Assembly (NCBI GenBank): GCA_947044365.1
Contig: OX345636.1
Coordinates: 17,099,115 to 17,163,114 of the forward strand
DNA from: Petrosia ficiformis
Lineage: Eukaryota; Porifera; Demospongiae; Haplosclerida; Petrosiidae
Direction of reading: 5' to 3'
Length of the DNA: 64,000 bases
Shown piece after piece: positions 15,301-24,900 of the stretch; within the stretch, counting starts at the first letter, position 1, and every line of letters begins with the position of its first letter. Below the pieces are notes generated by a model. The model was not told where the DNA came from, made no database searches, and was given only the letters and a program-made list of their open reading frames with translations. The translations under genes were made by a program, and so were the position numbers.

Positions 15301-18300
15301 TTGGGTCCTAAGTTAGCTTCCCAACCTTGTTTGCTTGCTTTTTGGGTTTTGACATCCCTACATCTTCTTTCATTTTTATTGAAAATGTTTTTTATTATTC
15401 TTGTTTTCATTGATTTTTTTCTAAACGATGTGAATGTTTTTTTAGATTGCAGAAATACTATATATCATTATGAAATCATGCAATCAAAAATGCATTAAAA
15501 TTTGTTCATCAATGAAGGTCAGTCTTTTGTTTATGTATTGATTATCATTCTCTTTCACTTACAGATGATGTATATTCTCTATTCACTTACATCACTGTCT
15601 GCAGTCCTACAAGAAGTAGTGTCAGTCACTGTGTCAACCATTCAGTATTCCAATGCTTATCATAGTATACAATATTATTATACAATTGCTTTAATATTAA
15701 TAATTATTATATTCATTATTAGTATTTGCTCACAAACTCACAAATGTTATTACAATGCCAAACACTTCCACCTTTTCAGCTTCCATGTTAAGAGTATACA
15801 AATGCGCATGCGTAATTAAATTCCACTTAGGAAAATGGCGTCCAATTCCAGATCAAATCTTTGTAGTCGTTGAGACTGTCTTCTTTCATAGTATCTGAAG
15901 ATATCATCTCGATACTTTACGACCAGAATTTTACTATAAATGCGACGGGAATGGTGCTAGAATCATCGTGATAGGTCAACAAACAAAAAAATGATTTGTC
16001 TGGAAAATAATATGATGAAGATTTTGCCAGTTTTGCCACTCGCCGGTTCTCTACCTTAACAATAATCTTCGGCCATCTAGAAGGTATTGGTAGTCATAAA
16101 AACACTAGATATAAACAGGCATGTGTGTATAGAAACTTATGTGTATATATTACCAGAGATTTCAGCTCATCACTTGCAATTGAAATGCATGGGCGGCCAT
16201 TTTTTTTCCGTGCCATCCCTACATAGAGAGTACTACCGTACTCTCTGATAAACAGTTATGTTGTGACAATGCATACCAGTAAACACTGGAGACTAGATTG
16301 ACCTGGTAAGATAAGAATATAAATTATTACTGAATCTCATAGACTTTGCCACTACTGATAGAGTAACCTCATATTCGTTATATGAGTCATGATGGTAAAA
16401 TGTTACTATGACAAGATAGATAATTCATTACTAAGTTATGCATATACTACAGCCATTACATTGCTATATTATCAGCAATAATAATAATTTGATTATGTCT
16501 GTAGTAAATCTATATATAAATATAATATATAAGTACGCTATACATACATATACTTGCACACAGTATACATGCATAATATGATATGCATACTCATTGATTA
16601 TATCAAAATAACAGATGTCAGTCCAGTATGGTTTTATCAGTTCTTGATCTGGTGAGTTGTCAATAAATACACAATAGTACTAGTATTCCTGGTAATGTAA
16701 CCACAAACACACAGAGTAACCAGTATATATGAGAATGATATATATGGTTCATTCAATGTTTATATATAGTAATATTCATAAATTTTATCATTCTACCCAC
16801 ATAACACACTTTTATTGATAACTATAGCTAAAACCATTAAAATTTCGTGACTTTTAGTATTATTATAATAATTATTATGATTAAATTAAATATTTTCACT
16901 GCTGTAATACTCCAACAACACTAGTTGTTATATTTATGAATAATTCAATTGCGCTTTTTATATCACTAGCAAACTAATTACCTTTACAAGTATGTCCATC
17001 ATCCTGTTGTTCATATCCATCTTCACAAGTACAGTAATAACTTCCTTCAGTGTTTATACAGTTGTGATCACAGTTACCATTATTATTATTGCACTCTTGT
17101 ATATCTGTTAAAGTTTAAAAATGTATATAATATTAATATTTCAAACTAATGTTCAGCAAAGTAGAGGAGAATGAGATAAGAATTGACATAAGTAAACATG
17201 AAAAGGTAATTCAAAAAAGATTTCTGTCGATACAAAGCAATGTGATGTACACTTAGTGGTAGTTAAATAAAGTCAAAGGTTTAAGCTTAAGGCATATTTC
17301 ATGCAGTACACTTTGTTGCTAGAAAGTTTTTGCCATAATTATAATTATTAGGACAAAATATTCTTTGTAATTATTTTCTACCTAATGTACATGCATTGCA
17401 TGCAGTATTTTAACTGACTTGTGTAACAAATATATATGACATTACTCTCACTTAATGTTTATTAGTGACAAAGTCCATGAGATTCAGTCACAAGTTGCAT
17501 TCTTTTCTCATTATTTAACTCCATTGCTATAATGTTACAAACTGTTTTGTTGTGACAATGTTTCTTGAAGAGAAAGTTTAATATTTGCTTATACTATTAT
17601 CCCAATTTTACATGGAAGTTCAACTAGTAGAGTGCATGTGGATACAAATCTGCATCTATGTATAAAACTTCATTTAATGATTACGTGAGCATCAAATAAT
17701 GTAAGCCACATTCAATTTGTTAAATTTTGTTGTACTGTTTCAATCTAATTTAATAAAACTTCATGACTTCTGAGACATTAAATTTAGTAAGCAATTATAA
17801 ATGTTAGGTTTGATTTATTTAATAAACCAAGCAGTTGCAAAAGTGTTATATTCTCATTACTGATATCATAAATTTCCATATAGAATAGAAATAGTACTAC
17901 AAAACATTTTCAAAACACTTTAAGCAATGACTGTCAGTAAAACAATCTTCACATGACAGTAGACTGATTTATCATATTCACTTATTAATAGCAATTTGTG
18001 TACATTGATATTTTAGTATATAATAATCAATTCCATGTAATTTGGCTGACCTATACCAATTAATTATTGTCACAATATAACAGTTTATACAGTAAACAAT
18101 GGAGACTACATTGACCTAGTGAGAAAAGAACGTAAATTATGTCTGAATCTCATAGACTTTGTCACTAATAGAGTAACCTTTAATTGTTATATGAGTCAGT
18201 TAGGATGTTAGAATGTTACCGCTGCAAGATAAATAACTCATTACTAAGTTATGCATATCCTGAAGAGCCAATACATTGCTCTATCAGCAATAATAATAAT

Positions 18301-18326
18301 TTGATTATGTCTGTAGTAAATCTATA

Positions 18327-18391
<65 letters not shown>

Positions 18392-20590
18392 CATATATTT
18401 ATATATATGTAGTTATATAAATGTATATATAAGTACACTATACATACGTACCTGCACATACTATAATATGATATGCAAACTCATTGATTATCTCAAAATA
18501 ACAGATGTCAGTCTAATATAGTTTTATCAATTCTTGAGTTGTCAATAAATACACAATAGTACTAGTATTCCTGGTAAGGTAACCACAAACACACAGAGTA
18601 AGCAGTATATAATTATGAGAGTGCTATAATTTTCATTCACTGTTCATAGTAATATAATGAATCATTCTACTCACATAAGACACTTTTATTAAGAACTATG
18701 GCTAAAACATTAAAATTTCATGGGTATTATTATAAACTCACAATACCAATAGTGTATATTATATTATCAAAATTAAAAGTGGTCACTACTGTAATACTGC
18801 AACAACAGTATTGGTATTCAATGGCAGGAAATGAAATGTCATTTTTTTTATTAAATGCATAGAATATATAAGATAAGTTGTGTTTCCACATTATTGTTTG
18901 CTATCAGACATCTTCGGAAAGTTGTGAAACAGTAATAGTGCACCTAGAGTTATAAAAATTGGCAGATCTTTAAAACTGAAAGATTTTAGAAAAACCCTAT
19001 TGTTATTTTTGTCCTTGTGTATGATTTCAACTACAGGAACTTGATTCAAACGCCAATGTTTATATTTTACCAGGAAATTTGCTAATAGACATGCAGACAC
19101 AATATGATCACAGTAAACCACTCTAAACACTCAGGCAAAGGTTAATAAAATCAATCATACCAATATCACAAGCAATTCCAGTCCAACCAGGTTCACAAGT
19201 ACATGTGTCTGGATCAGTACATTCACCATATTGACATCCTTGAGCACAGGAAGCTATATAATGAGATTAACATTAACAAACTTTCACTACTATAATTTCA
19301 CACCATAAACTTTAGCTGATTTTCCAATCAGTTTAGTATTAAGCTACTACCCTCACATACTATATTCAGTAGTTTTTCTCATGAAAAAATATCTGATCCA
19401 TAATTACAAACTACATTATATTAAGTACTGAAATACTAGTACTGTTATCGCTATTTTTGCATAACAATCAACCTGCACTGCTACAATTACACAACCTAGA
19501 CCTTAGCTGGTTTTCCATTTTCAAATCAGTTTAGTATTAAGCTAGCAACCTCACATACTATCTTCAGTAGTTCTTTTACTAAGGAAAAATATTTGATTGA
19601 TTTCTCGCTTCAAACTACATTATTTTAATTATTATTAAAGGCTGAAATACTGTTATCGCTATGTTTGCTTATAGCAATCACATCATTGAGGTTAGACGGT
19701 AATTATAATTCACTGTTACAATAAGTGTGCTATCATATTTGAATGGTGCAATAATAATTGTTGCAACTATTATAAAATAGTTTTATGATAATGAGAAACT
19801 TACGTATGCAACTAGATCCAGAGCCACTCACATAGCCAGAACAACAGTAACTGTTAGCTATATAGGCTATACCATAACGTGTTACTGGAGTTAGTCGATA
19901 TGCAACTCTAAAAAATCATGGTGAATTAAATCACATGCATACAGGCTTTATAATAATGATAAATAAATACACAAACATACTGCATTATTTTGGAATGCAC
20001 GTTATACACAATAATGTGCATTCAACCCTTATTCTCTCTACCTGTAGCTAGTTCCAGAGCATCTCCTCCCCCACCATCCACAGCCATAAGAGTAGTAATG
20101 TGGATAGTAGTACACTGAAACTGTATTGGCTTGCCATGAGGTAGTGTAAGATTGAGCAGAATAACAAACTCTGAAACATAAAAATCATATAATATTAATA
20201 ATAATTATAATTATATATGAAAATATTTTGGAACGTATATAAAGACACAAAAGAATTTGTGATAAATTATATGTAATAATTATTGGACTTATAGTTCACT
20301 GGGTGAAAATGTTTACAATTGAGGTTCAAAATAGTGCATGTAGCTAATTTTACTTGCATAGCAATTGTATGTGCATTGCAAGTGCTGAAAAGAAAAGCAA
20401 TAAATTGATATAATTAAGTCTGTGGGGTTTAAAAAATAATGTAAATATAATTATAATAATTATATATATATATAATATTATAATTATACACAACTTTATC
20501 TTCATCTCACCCAGATTCATGAGTAGCATGACTATAACAGAGAGATAATATAAAGAAGACAATAACTGCAAGTTTTGCAGAATGTCCCAT
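199..20590 (-). CDS. Gene A: EMI-EGF-Sushi receptor-like protein, 28 exons, 3' end outside window
   Basis: Twenty-eight exons give one frame of about 1,746 codons, still open at the left edge. Order: signal peptide, EMI (two exons), a 31-residue MEGF-like EGF, three 41-residue EGFs, an EGF with an 81-residue exon, then seven cassettes of EGF41-double Sushi-EGF40. From exon 4 onward every border is phase 1, so exons can be lost or gained without breaking frame. EGF exons carry the D-x-[DN]-E-C calcium-binding start and the C-x-N-x4-Y-x-C-x-C hydroxylation consensus; Sushi exons carry the C...C...CDPGY...W-S-G...C pattern twice. The protein should be secreted or on the cell surface. The paralogues C and D end in a TM helix and tail, so gene A probably does too, but that part is not visible. 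The start at 20,590 is chosen because it begins a signal peptide and is conserved in gene B. Splice sites are read by eye, not from transcripts. Confidence 0.85.
741..1112 (-). CDS. Gene A exon 27: double Sushi, cassette 7
   Basis: 124 residues; starts [12 protein letters not shown], two residues shorter than the other copies before the first CTGP. Otherwise close to exon 25. Confidence 0.87.
1275..1397 (-). CDS. Gene A exon 26: cbEGF41, cassette 7
   Basis: [12 protein letters not shown] start, [10 protein letters not shown] consensus, phase 1. Confidence 0.87.
   Translation of the reverse strand: MLMNVIITMQAVIICVSMNRAPIIVNVMMATQLHLMLIHV
1858..2235 (-). CDS. Gene A exon 25: double Sushi, cassette 6
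   Basis: 126 residues, nearly identical at DNA level to exon 27 over its last two thirds. It is followed directly by exon 26; the EGF40 expected here is missing from intron 1,398-1,857. Confidence 0.87.
2329..2451 (-). CDS. Gene A exon 24: cbEGF41, cassette 6
   Basis: [12 protein letters not shown] start, [10 protein letters not shown] consensus. Confidence 0.87.
2783..2902 (-). CDS. Gene A exon 23: cbEGF40, cassette 5
   Basis: 40 residues, [12 protein letters not shown] start, GGYYCSC consensus. Confidence 0.87.
3107..3484 (-). CDS. Gene A exon 22: double Sushi, cassette 5
   Basis: 126 residues, GEPC start, [10 protein letters not shown] core, second module [11 protein letters not shown]. 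Phase 1. Confidence 0.87.
3636..3758 (-). CDS. Gene A exon 21: cbEGF41, cassette 5
   Basis: [12 protein letters not shown] start, [10 protein letters not shown] consensus. Confidence 0.87.
   Translation of the reverse strand: MLMNVLQKMVDVINCVLIRMVPTSVVVMMVTLLHLMHILV
4061..4180 (-). CDS. Gene A exon 20: cbEGF40, cassette 4
   Basis: 40 residues, [12 protein letters not shown] start, GGYFCTC consensus. A foldback element sits in the upstream intron. Confidence 0.87.
4236..4762 (+). mobile_element. Foldback MITE, copy 1 (family with CCCTATGATTGCTTT ends)
   Basis: One end is GGCCCGTAGGGCC followed by ATCCCTATAATTGCTTT; the other is AAAGCAAATATAGGGAT near 4,730. Inside are ACGTAGTTAAGGAAGTT and GCGCGTAAAAGAACGCGCG. 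The same blocks occur in reverse at 13,870-14,257 and 37,800-38,245 and forward at 60,370-60,692. No coding capacity. Confidence 0.7.
5145..5522 (-). CDS. Gene A exon 19: double Sushi, cassette 4
   Basis: 126 residues; starts GQSC rather than GEPC; cores [10 protein letters not shown] and [10 protein letters not shown]. Phase 1. Confidence 0.87.
6114..6236 (-). CDS. Gene A exon 18: cbEGF41, cassette 4
   Basis: [12 protein letters not shown] start, [10 protein letters not shown] consensus. Confidence 0.87.
6417..6536 (-). CDS. Gene A exon 17: cbEGF40, cassette 3
   Basis: 40 residues, [12 protein letters not shown] start, GGYYCSC consensus. Confidence 0.87.
6873..7250 (-). CDS. Gene A exon 16: double Sushi, cassette 3
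   Basis: 126 residues, GDPC start, [10 protein letters not shown] core, second module [12 protein letters not shown]. Phase 1. Confidence 0.87.
7527..7649 (-). CDS. Gene A exon 15: cbEGF41, cassette 3
   Basis: [12 protein letters not shown] start and [10 protein letters not shown] consensus; almost identical to exon 18 and to the gene D exon at 59,657. Confidence 0.87.
7767..7886 (-). CDS. Gene A exon 14: cbEGF40, cassette 2
   Basis: 40 residues, [12 protein letters not shown] start, GGYLCSC consensus. Confidence 0.87.
8077..8454 (-). CDS. Gene A exon 13: double Sushi, cassette 2
   Basis: 126 residues, two CCP modules ([10 protein letters not shown] and [10 protein letters not shown] cores). 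Phase 1 both sides. Confidence 0.87.
8563..8685 (-). CDS. Gene A exon 12: cbEGF41, cassette 2
   Basis: [12 protein letters not shown] start, [10 protein letters not shown] consensus, phase 1 borders. Confidence 0.87.
9547..9946. mobile_element. 400-bp terminal-inverted-repeat element
   Basis: A roughly 50-bp arm beginning GAATTTGGCCACAGATGTTG (9,547) is repeated inverted at 9,897-9,946 with few mismatches. No protein is encoded. A hairpin of GACTCCTCCC/GGGAGTC type lies just outside at 9,496-9,535. Confidence 0.65.
9960..10280 (+). repeat. Interspersed repeat, inverted copy near 45.0-45.5 kb
   Basis: Shares long stretches with the reverse complement of 45,030-45,520, including the GAGGAAGTGTATCCAACTTA block, the TGGATGTACCACACCCC block and the TTGATCAAGGTGGGTGTGG block. 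Confidence 0.75.
10930..11225 (+). repeat. Tandem duplication of about 140 bp in intron
   Basis: Block CGCCAGTTTAGTAAGGCTGA...TTACTATAGACAGGATGAC occurs twice in a row (10,965-11,070 and 11,118-11,202), with small deletions in the second copy. Confidence 0.75.
11440..11559 (-). CDS. Gene A exon 11: cbEGF40, cassette 1
   Basis: 40 residues, DNEC start and [10 protein letters not shown] consensus; closes cassette 1. Confidence 0.87.
11560..12259. other. Intron of gene A, no further feature seen
   Basis: AT-rich intron between exons 11 and 10. A short TTTGTCCA triplet repeat lies near 11,682-11,702; nothing else recognised. Confidence 0.5.
12260..12637 (-). CDS. Gene A exon 10: double Sushi, cassette 1
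   Basis: 126 residues with two CCP modules: [23 protein letters not shown], then C..L-APENA..C. Replaces the usual GEPC start with GELC. Confidence 0.87.
12996..13118 (-). CDS. Gene A exon 9: cbEGF41, cassette 1
   Basis: [12 protein letters not shown] start, [10 protein letters not shown] consensus, 41 residues, phase 1. First member of the EGF41-Sushi2-EGF40 cassette series. Confidence 0.87.
13538..13780 (-). CDS. Gene A exon 8: EGF with Gly/Ser/Pro-rich insert
   Basis: 81 residues instead of about 41. It starts DIDECGEG, then about 35 residues of low-complexity Gly, Ser, Pro, Asp sit between the first and second Cys, then W-CEQEC and the C-terminal half of a cbEGF. The insert DNA is made of GATCCA/GATCCT-like hexamers. 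A shorter version is at 40,087-40,242 and a remnant near 29,978. Confidence 0.8.
13870..14257 (-). mobile_element. Foldback MITE, copy 2
   Basis: Starts with an A-run then ATCCCTATGATTGCTT and ends CAGTCATAGAGGTGGCCCTACGGGCCA. The paralogous intron remnant at 30,105-30,125 shows the uninterrupted flanking sequence (an empty site), so the element came in after that duplication. Confidence 0.72.
14334..14456 (-). CDS. Gene A exon 7: EGF domain
   Basis: 41 residues, [12 protein letters not shown] start and [10 protein letters not shown] consensus. Only 175 bp of intron separate it from exon 6. Confidence 0.85.
14632..14754 (-). CDS. Gene A exon 6: EGF domain
   Basis: 41 residues, DIQEC start, six Cys, phase 1 both sides. 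The acceptor-side intron shares sequence with the intron near exon 5, supporting duplication of exon plus intron. Confidence 0.85.
14755..16981. other. Gene A intron with paralogous copies at 17.1, 25.4 and 30.3 kb
   Basis: Blocks such as TCAAGCTTCAGGCACATC, CTACCTAATGTACATGCATTGC and AATCTCATAGACTTTG recur in order at 17,280-18,180, 25,440-26,100 and partly 30,360-30,880. The copies mark repeated segmental duplication of the gene's 5' half. About 1.1 kb (15,098 to about 16,230) is absent from the other copies and looks inserted. Confidence 0.65.
15098..15403. repeat. Perfect 138-bp inverted repeat with 30-bp spacer
   Basis: Left arm 15,098-15,235 and right arm 15,266-15,403 are exact reverse complements base for base by my reading. 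Spacer TTACAGCTCTTTGTACAGAG... is 30 bp. Paralogous introns (about 17,540 and 25,625) lack it. Apparent open frames here are just hairpin arms. Confidence 0.9.
16982..17104 (-). CDS. Gene A exon 5: EGF domain
   Basis: 41 residues starting DIQEC, six Cys, [10 protein letters not shown] consensus. Nearly identical to exons 6 and 7, so a recent local triplication. Confidence 0.85.
17105..19160. other. Gene A intron 4, AT-rich, duplicated
   Basis: Paralogue of 25,430-27,745. Contains an (AT)n tract at 18,325-18,392. A block at 18,840-19,150 (AATATATAAGATAAGTTG to CAATCATACC) is repeated at 27,440-27,750. No exon found. Confidence 0.6.
19161..19253 (-). CDS. Gene A exon 4: MEGF-type short EGF
   Basis: 31 residues, [24 protein letters not shown]. 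The C-x3-C-x3-C-x5-C-x-C-x2-GW spacing right after EMI is what MEGF10/Draper-type receptors show. Paralogous exons: 27,830-27,922 and 42,384-42,476. Confidence 0.8.
19254..19803. other. Gene A intron 3
   Basis: Contains an internal tandem duplication: the ACTTTAGCTGATTTTCCAATCAG...CTCACATACT block at 19,310-19,400 recurs at 19,500-19,580. Paralogue of 27,923-28,191. Confidence 0.6.
19804..19907 (-). CDS. Gene A exon 3: second half of EMI domain
   Basis: Encodes [16 protein letters not shown] then YCCSGY and a C-terminal SCI. The CC-x-GY element preceded by an R-Y-rich strand is the EMI hallmark as in MEGF/Draper/CED-1 proteins. Ends phase 1, which converts the remaining exons to the phase-1 series. 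Confidence 0.78.
20042..20170 (-). CDS. Gene A exon 2: first half of EMI domain
   Basis: 43 residues beginning GVCYSAQ, rich in Tyr, with CGWWGRRC near the end. Phase 2 in, phase 2 out. Together with exon 3 it forms an EMI module: early Cys, aromatic run, then the AYR...CCSGY segment. Confidence 0.75.
20171..20510. other. Gene A intron 1
   Basis: AT-rich, includes an (AT)n tract near 20,460; paralogous to 28,555-28,885. No other feature seen. Confidence 0.55.
20511..20590 (-). CDS. Gene A exon 1: signal peptide
   Basis: ATG at 20,590 opens MGHSAK followed by a hydrophobic stretch ([14 protein letters not shown]) and a likely cleavage near SHA/THE. Donor is GG|GTGAGA, phase 2. An in-frame ATG 11 codons upstream (20,623) is absent from gene B and would sit at the very 5' end of the mRNA, so it is not used here. 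Confidence 0.8.
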
Positions 20591-20642
20591 CTTCGCTGCA
20601 GACTGCTGCAGTAAACTGAACATATAGAATACTAAACCGGAA

Positions 20643-20650
20643 ATTTTATA
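20643..20650 (-). promoter_or_regulatory. Candidate TATA box of gene A
   Basis: Minus strand reads TATAAAATTTCCGG about 53 nt upstream of the ATG. The same block with the same spacing lies upstream of gene B (29,018-29,025), and the sequence down to the ATG is also conserved, so transcription likely starts near 20,620. Confidence 0.55.
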
Positions 20651-20732
20651 GTCTGTGCGGTGTGCAATTACATCCGTGGGTGGACTTACACTCATTGACC
20701 AATTAGCAGCGCAAAGGTGGCACTAAAACACG

Positions 20733-20767
20733 GGAATGCGGAATACGGAATACGGAATACGGAATGG
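20733..20767. repeat. Tandem GGAATAC heptamers upstream of gene A
   Basis: Five near-exact 7-bp units (GGAATGC, three GGAATAC, GGAATGG), 143-177 bp upstream of the gene A start codon. No equivalent is seen upstream of gene B. Confidence 0.7.
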
Positions 20768-21003
20768 AAACGGAAACGAAAAAAGGTGGAGTTTTACGAG
20801 CACATGGGCAGCTGTATGTGTAGACAGCAATTCCAATAAAGTAAGTTTTCTAATACTATGTAGTTGCTTCTGTATACAGATATTGAAAGAATGAAAGTAT
20901 TTATGGCAATATCTGTCAGGGTATTGCTTTCATTTTTTTCATTATATATACTGCTTTTATACACTGCAGCTTTCTTTATTTTAATATATTTGTATATATA
21001 TAT

Positions 21004-21055
<52 letters not shown>

Positions 21056-21069
21056 ATATATACCATAGT

Positions 21070-21510
21070 TAACAGAAACATCAAAGAGCCGACAGGGCGT
21101 ATATATGGCATATATCCCCGACCACAGGGCAGTTATACAACCGCAGGAAAGTTATACAACCACATCAAAGTTCGTTCACGAGTACAACAGGGATATATGG
21201 CATATATCATCCCTGGTATGATGTCATGCGCATGCGCAGTCACCAAAAGTCTAAAGAGAATGAAGGCTAGGAAGCGTGTTCGACAAGTAAACACAGAAAA
21301 GAAGCTCTCTTTGTAGAACCAATAGATGGGCGTTTCTCCCAGGAACTATTCGTTTGATTGCCCCATATCGCCGAAAGTGTAAGTTGTGTTAGCCTGTTAC
21401 TCGTGTCCATATTCCTGTTCTTCTTTGATGTTTCTGTTAGCTATAGAATATATTATATGTACCATGGCTTCTCGGTATATATGGCGAATATATCCCTCGA
21501 AGCCATGGTA
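21070..21510 (+). mobile_element. Palindromic MITE-like element, inverted copy at 63.47-64.0 kb
   Basis: Runs from AGAGCCGACAGGGCGTATATATGGC to CTCGAAGCCATGG. The same sequence, reversed, fills 63,470 to the end of the window. It contains repeated GATATATGGCATATAT motifs and an (AT)n tract precedes it. No coding capacity seen. Confidence 0.7.
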
Positions 21511-21939
21511 TATATATTACATATATATATAATTATATATATATATACAATTTTATATATAAAATATATATAATTATAATATTTTCTTGCAATATATATA
21601 TATATGCATTGTTTGCTAGGAAACTGCTGCTTTTTGCACCATAATTATTAGTAGCGATGTCAGCAATTAATTAAATTTGCGAAAATATTTCTCCGTATAA
21701 TTAGAATTACGGTATGGCACAAAGTGACTGTTCAAAAATTGTGCGAGTGTCTGCTGAATAAGTGAGTACTAGGTTTTTTAGGATGCTGATAAAGAAAATG
21801 GCAGTAGTTTTTTTTTGTTACCCCTCTATTAAGTCTGAAAAGATTTGCTAAACGTTTACTTTGCTGTTTAAAATGATGCCAGTTGTTATGAACAGTTGGA
21901 AACACACTCGAGGGTGTTAATTATACTGTTTATTAACTT

Positions 21940-24900
21940 TTGAAATGCTATGTGTCCCCCGGTAGCAGGCCATGTTTGAGCAACAAATGTTTACTCTGTG
22001 CTTATATTCTTTTTTTTCAAATTATTAGGCTCATGGCTACTTCAATTAAGACAATGGGATCCAGACTTCAAGAAGTTGTGACTACTGACACTTTATTTCG
22101 GTTTATTAATAATTCTGATGTTGAGATTTCGCCTGTAAGTGATGTACGAGTTACAAATGGCCTCGTTCTGGACCTGTATCATTTTATGAATGGGCATCAG
22201 CAATGCACATTCTATACATTAAGACTGTGGTTGAGATGGTTGTTACAAGAGAAGTGGCCTACTAGAAATGCTTCTGCAGTCAATTCAATAAGGCAGCCTG
22301 TCTTGAGATTGTCTGGTCGTTTATCAAAGTTAAAAAAAGAATGCTATTCAGACCGTAAAGAAGTATCAATTTCCAGTTTCTTAGATGAGCCATACTCCTT
22401 ACCTAGGGTACTAGTACCTAATGTGAAATGCCACTCTCCTTCATCATGCAGCTCATGTTCTGAAAACGAATCATTAAAATTTAAATTATCCGAACTAATC
22501 AAGCTGTAGAGGACAAACTTACCACTTCCCGAAAGAAAATGTATTCTTTACATCAAAATACTGCTAAAAGATTAAAGCGACGAGATGACACAATAGTTGC
22601 ACAGAGTAAGCTGATAACAGAAAAAGACTGTCTTCTCTCCAATTGGGAAAAGAGATTAAATAATTTTGATGAGCGGATTGGGAAACTGAAACATCATAAA
22701 GATTGTCTACGCCGTAAGCTTAGCTACTGGAAAAAAACAGTTTGATCAGATGAAGTTATCAAGTGACGAAAAAACCGATGATTTAGTAATGGAATATGAG
22801 AAGAATGAGAAAGAGCTTACTGAGAAAATGTACCAAATAGATGAAGAAAATAGTGAGTTACGTGAGCTAGTTGATGATCTCATGATTTCAACTATAGACA
22901 TCACTACATTTGCTCAAGGAAAGTACACTGATGATATTACATTGTGTTGCTACGAATTGCTGAGTCTCAACGTAGGTGTTAGTAACATTAAACCTGTCAT
23001 TACCTCTGTGTTAAGAAATATACGTAGCAAAAAAAAAGTTTCACGTCTTCCAAGTAAAGCACTTCTTTGTAATATGATGCTTGAAAGTCTCACATTAGCA
23101 CAAGCTCAGTTTGGAGAAGAGTTATCTTCTGAGAAAAAAGATTACTTCACCATTCAAACTGATGGAACAACCAAGTATGGTCAGCATTTTGACACATATG
23201 ATGTTTCTATTAACGACCATACATACACTCTTGGGCTATGCCATATTTTTTCTGGATCTTCCCAAACAACTTTAGACACTCTTAAAGAAATTTTAGATGA
23301 TCTAGATACAGTACATATTGAATTAGGAAGAACTGAAGTATCTTCCAAGATACTTTCACGGCTAAAAAATACGATGTCAGATCGACATTCAGCAGAAACA
23401 TTGTTCAATGATATATTAGCTGATTATTGTGCTGAAGTACTCCCTGAAGTTATTAATGGTTGGAGTGGATTAGAGCAAAGTGAAAGGGATCAAATTACCC
23501 GGATGAATAATTTTTTTGTGGCCTGCACTATTTAGTCGGTCTAGCTAATGCAGCCGAAGCCACTCTTCAGACATGGGAGGCAACTATAAATGAGGAGAAT
23601 ATTCAAACACAATCATCTGGAACACAGAGACTCATACGCACTGCCTGTAAAGCCTTTCATCACAGAGGCTCTGAACAAGCTGGCTGCTCTACAAAGTTTC
23701 GTTCTTTTTTACGCCAACAACGAATTTATGAAATACCTCTAGCTGCTTTTCAAGGGAATCGTTTTAATATTTTATTTTATGATGCTGCGGAAGTTTATTT
23801 TCTCCATGAATATATGTTGCAGATATCTTAATTGTTTATTACAAGCAGTTCTGTCTGATTTAAAGGTCCCATCATACATTGCTGCTTGTAAAGCTCTTGG
23901 TGTTATTGATAAAATTGTTACTGGACCATTTTGGAGGTTACTACAAACATCAACGGTATTGATATTGGATATGGGTAATGAGTACACAAAAATGGTCAAC
24001 CAGTTTGAAAAATGGGCTGATGATGCACAATTAATCATGGAAGGCAAAGAAGTTCTATTTGGGGAGGATCGTTTTGAATTTGATACTGTGGCAAAGAAGA
24101 TATTTTCATCAACTCTGAATGATTCCCTTGTTCAAGAAATATTACAACTCTTGTTCAAAGCGTTTGCTGTAACTACAAGAAGATTGGTAATTGATCATTT
24201 ACCAGATGGTATTTTTCATTCAGTTACAGATGACAGAATGATTGCAGAGACTAATTCAGTTCCAAAAACGAATGTCAGCCCAGAAAGAAATTTTGCAATT
24301 TTGGACTGTTTAATGAGTGAGAAACCTAATGCTACTTACATTGCTTTGGAAGCAGTCATTCTATACTCCCATAATAAAACATCAGAATGGCTTGATGCTA
24401 AACTATATACTGAAGAAAAGGAAAGGTTATTACAAGCTGCTCGTACATTAACTTCTGTACATAGATTGAATTTCAGAAAACGTCAAGATGAGATTATTGC
24501 TAAACGACTTGTATCTATTGAAGAAAAACAAAAAGAAATGAGAAAGAAGAAAGAGAAGGAACTAAGAGAGAAAGAAAAACTTACAAAGGAAGTCCAAAAA
24601 GTAAGCTTATGGACAACATGTGAAGAAGTAGCTAGGGAGTTAGAATCTCTGCCAAGTAAAACGAAAAAGATAGCTGCTTTGAAGTTACAGATGAATTTTC
24701 AGAAGAAGGTGTTGTGTCAAACTCATACAGATAAATTCATTTTTGCATTTTCTAATGATAGCAGAGCTTATACAGTCTCCGAGTTAACAAACAACCTTCT
24801 TAAATTACTTTCTGTAGTGAAGCAACCACTTACACCAGAAGATATTTCAGACGATCCTTACTGTCTTGTATATCGAAGGATTGAACACCTCTTTATGTGT

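Noticed and set aside
15022..15498. Two plus-strand open frames of about 70 codons
   Set aside because: They are the two arms of the perfect inverted repeat and have no protein features.
18184..18420. Tyr/Ile repeat frames over AT tracts (also near 20.9, 39.6 and 60.3 kb)
   Set aside because: Translations of (AT)n microsatellites.
20621..20623. In-frame upstream ATG for gene A
   Set aside because: Not present in gene B, too close to the expected transcription start, and it would place 11 polar residues before the signal peptide.
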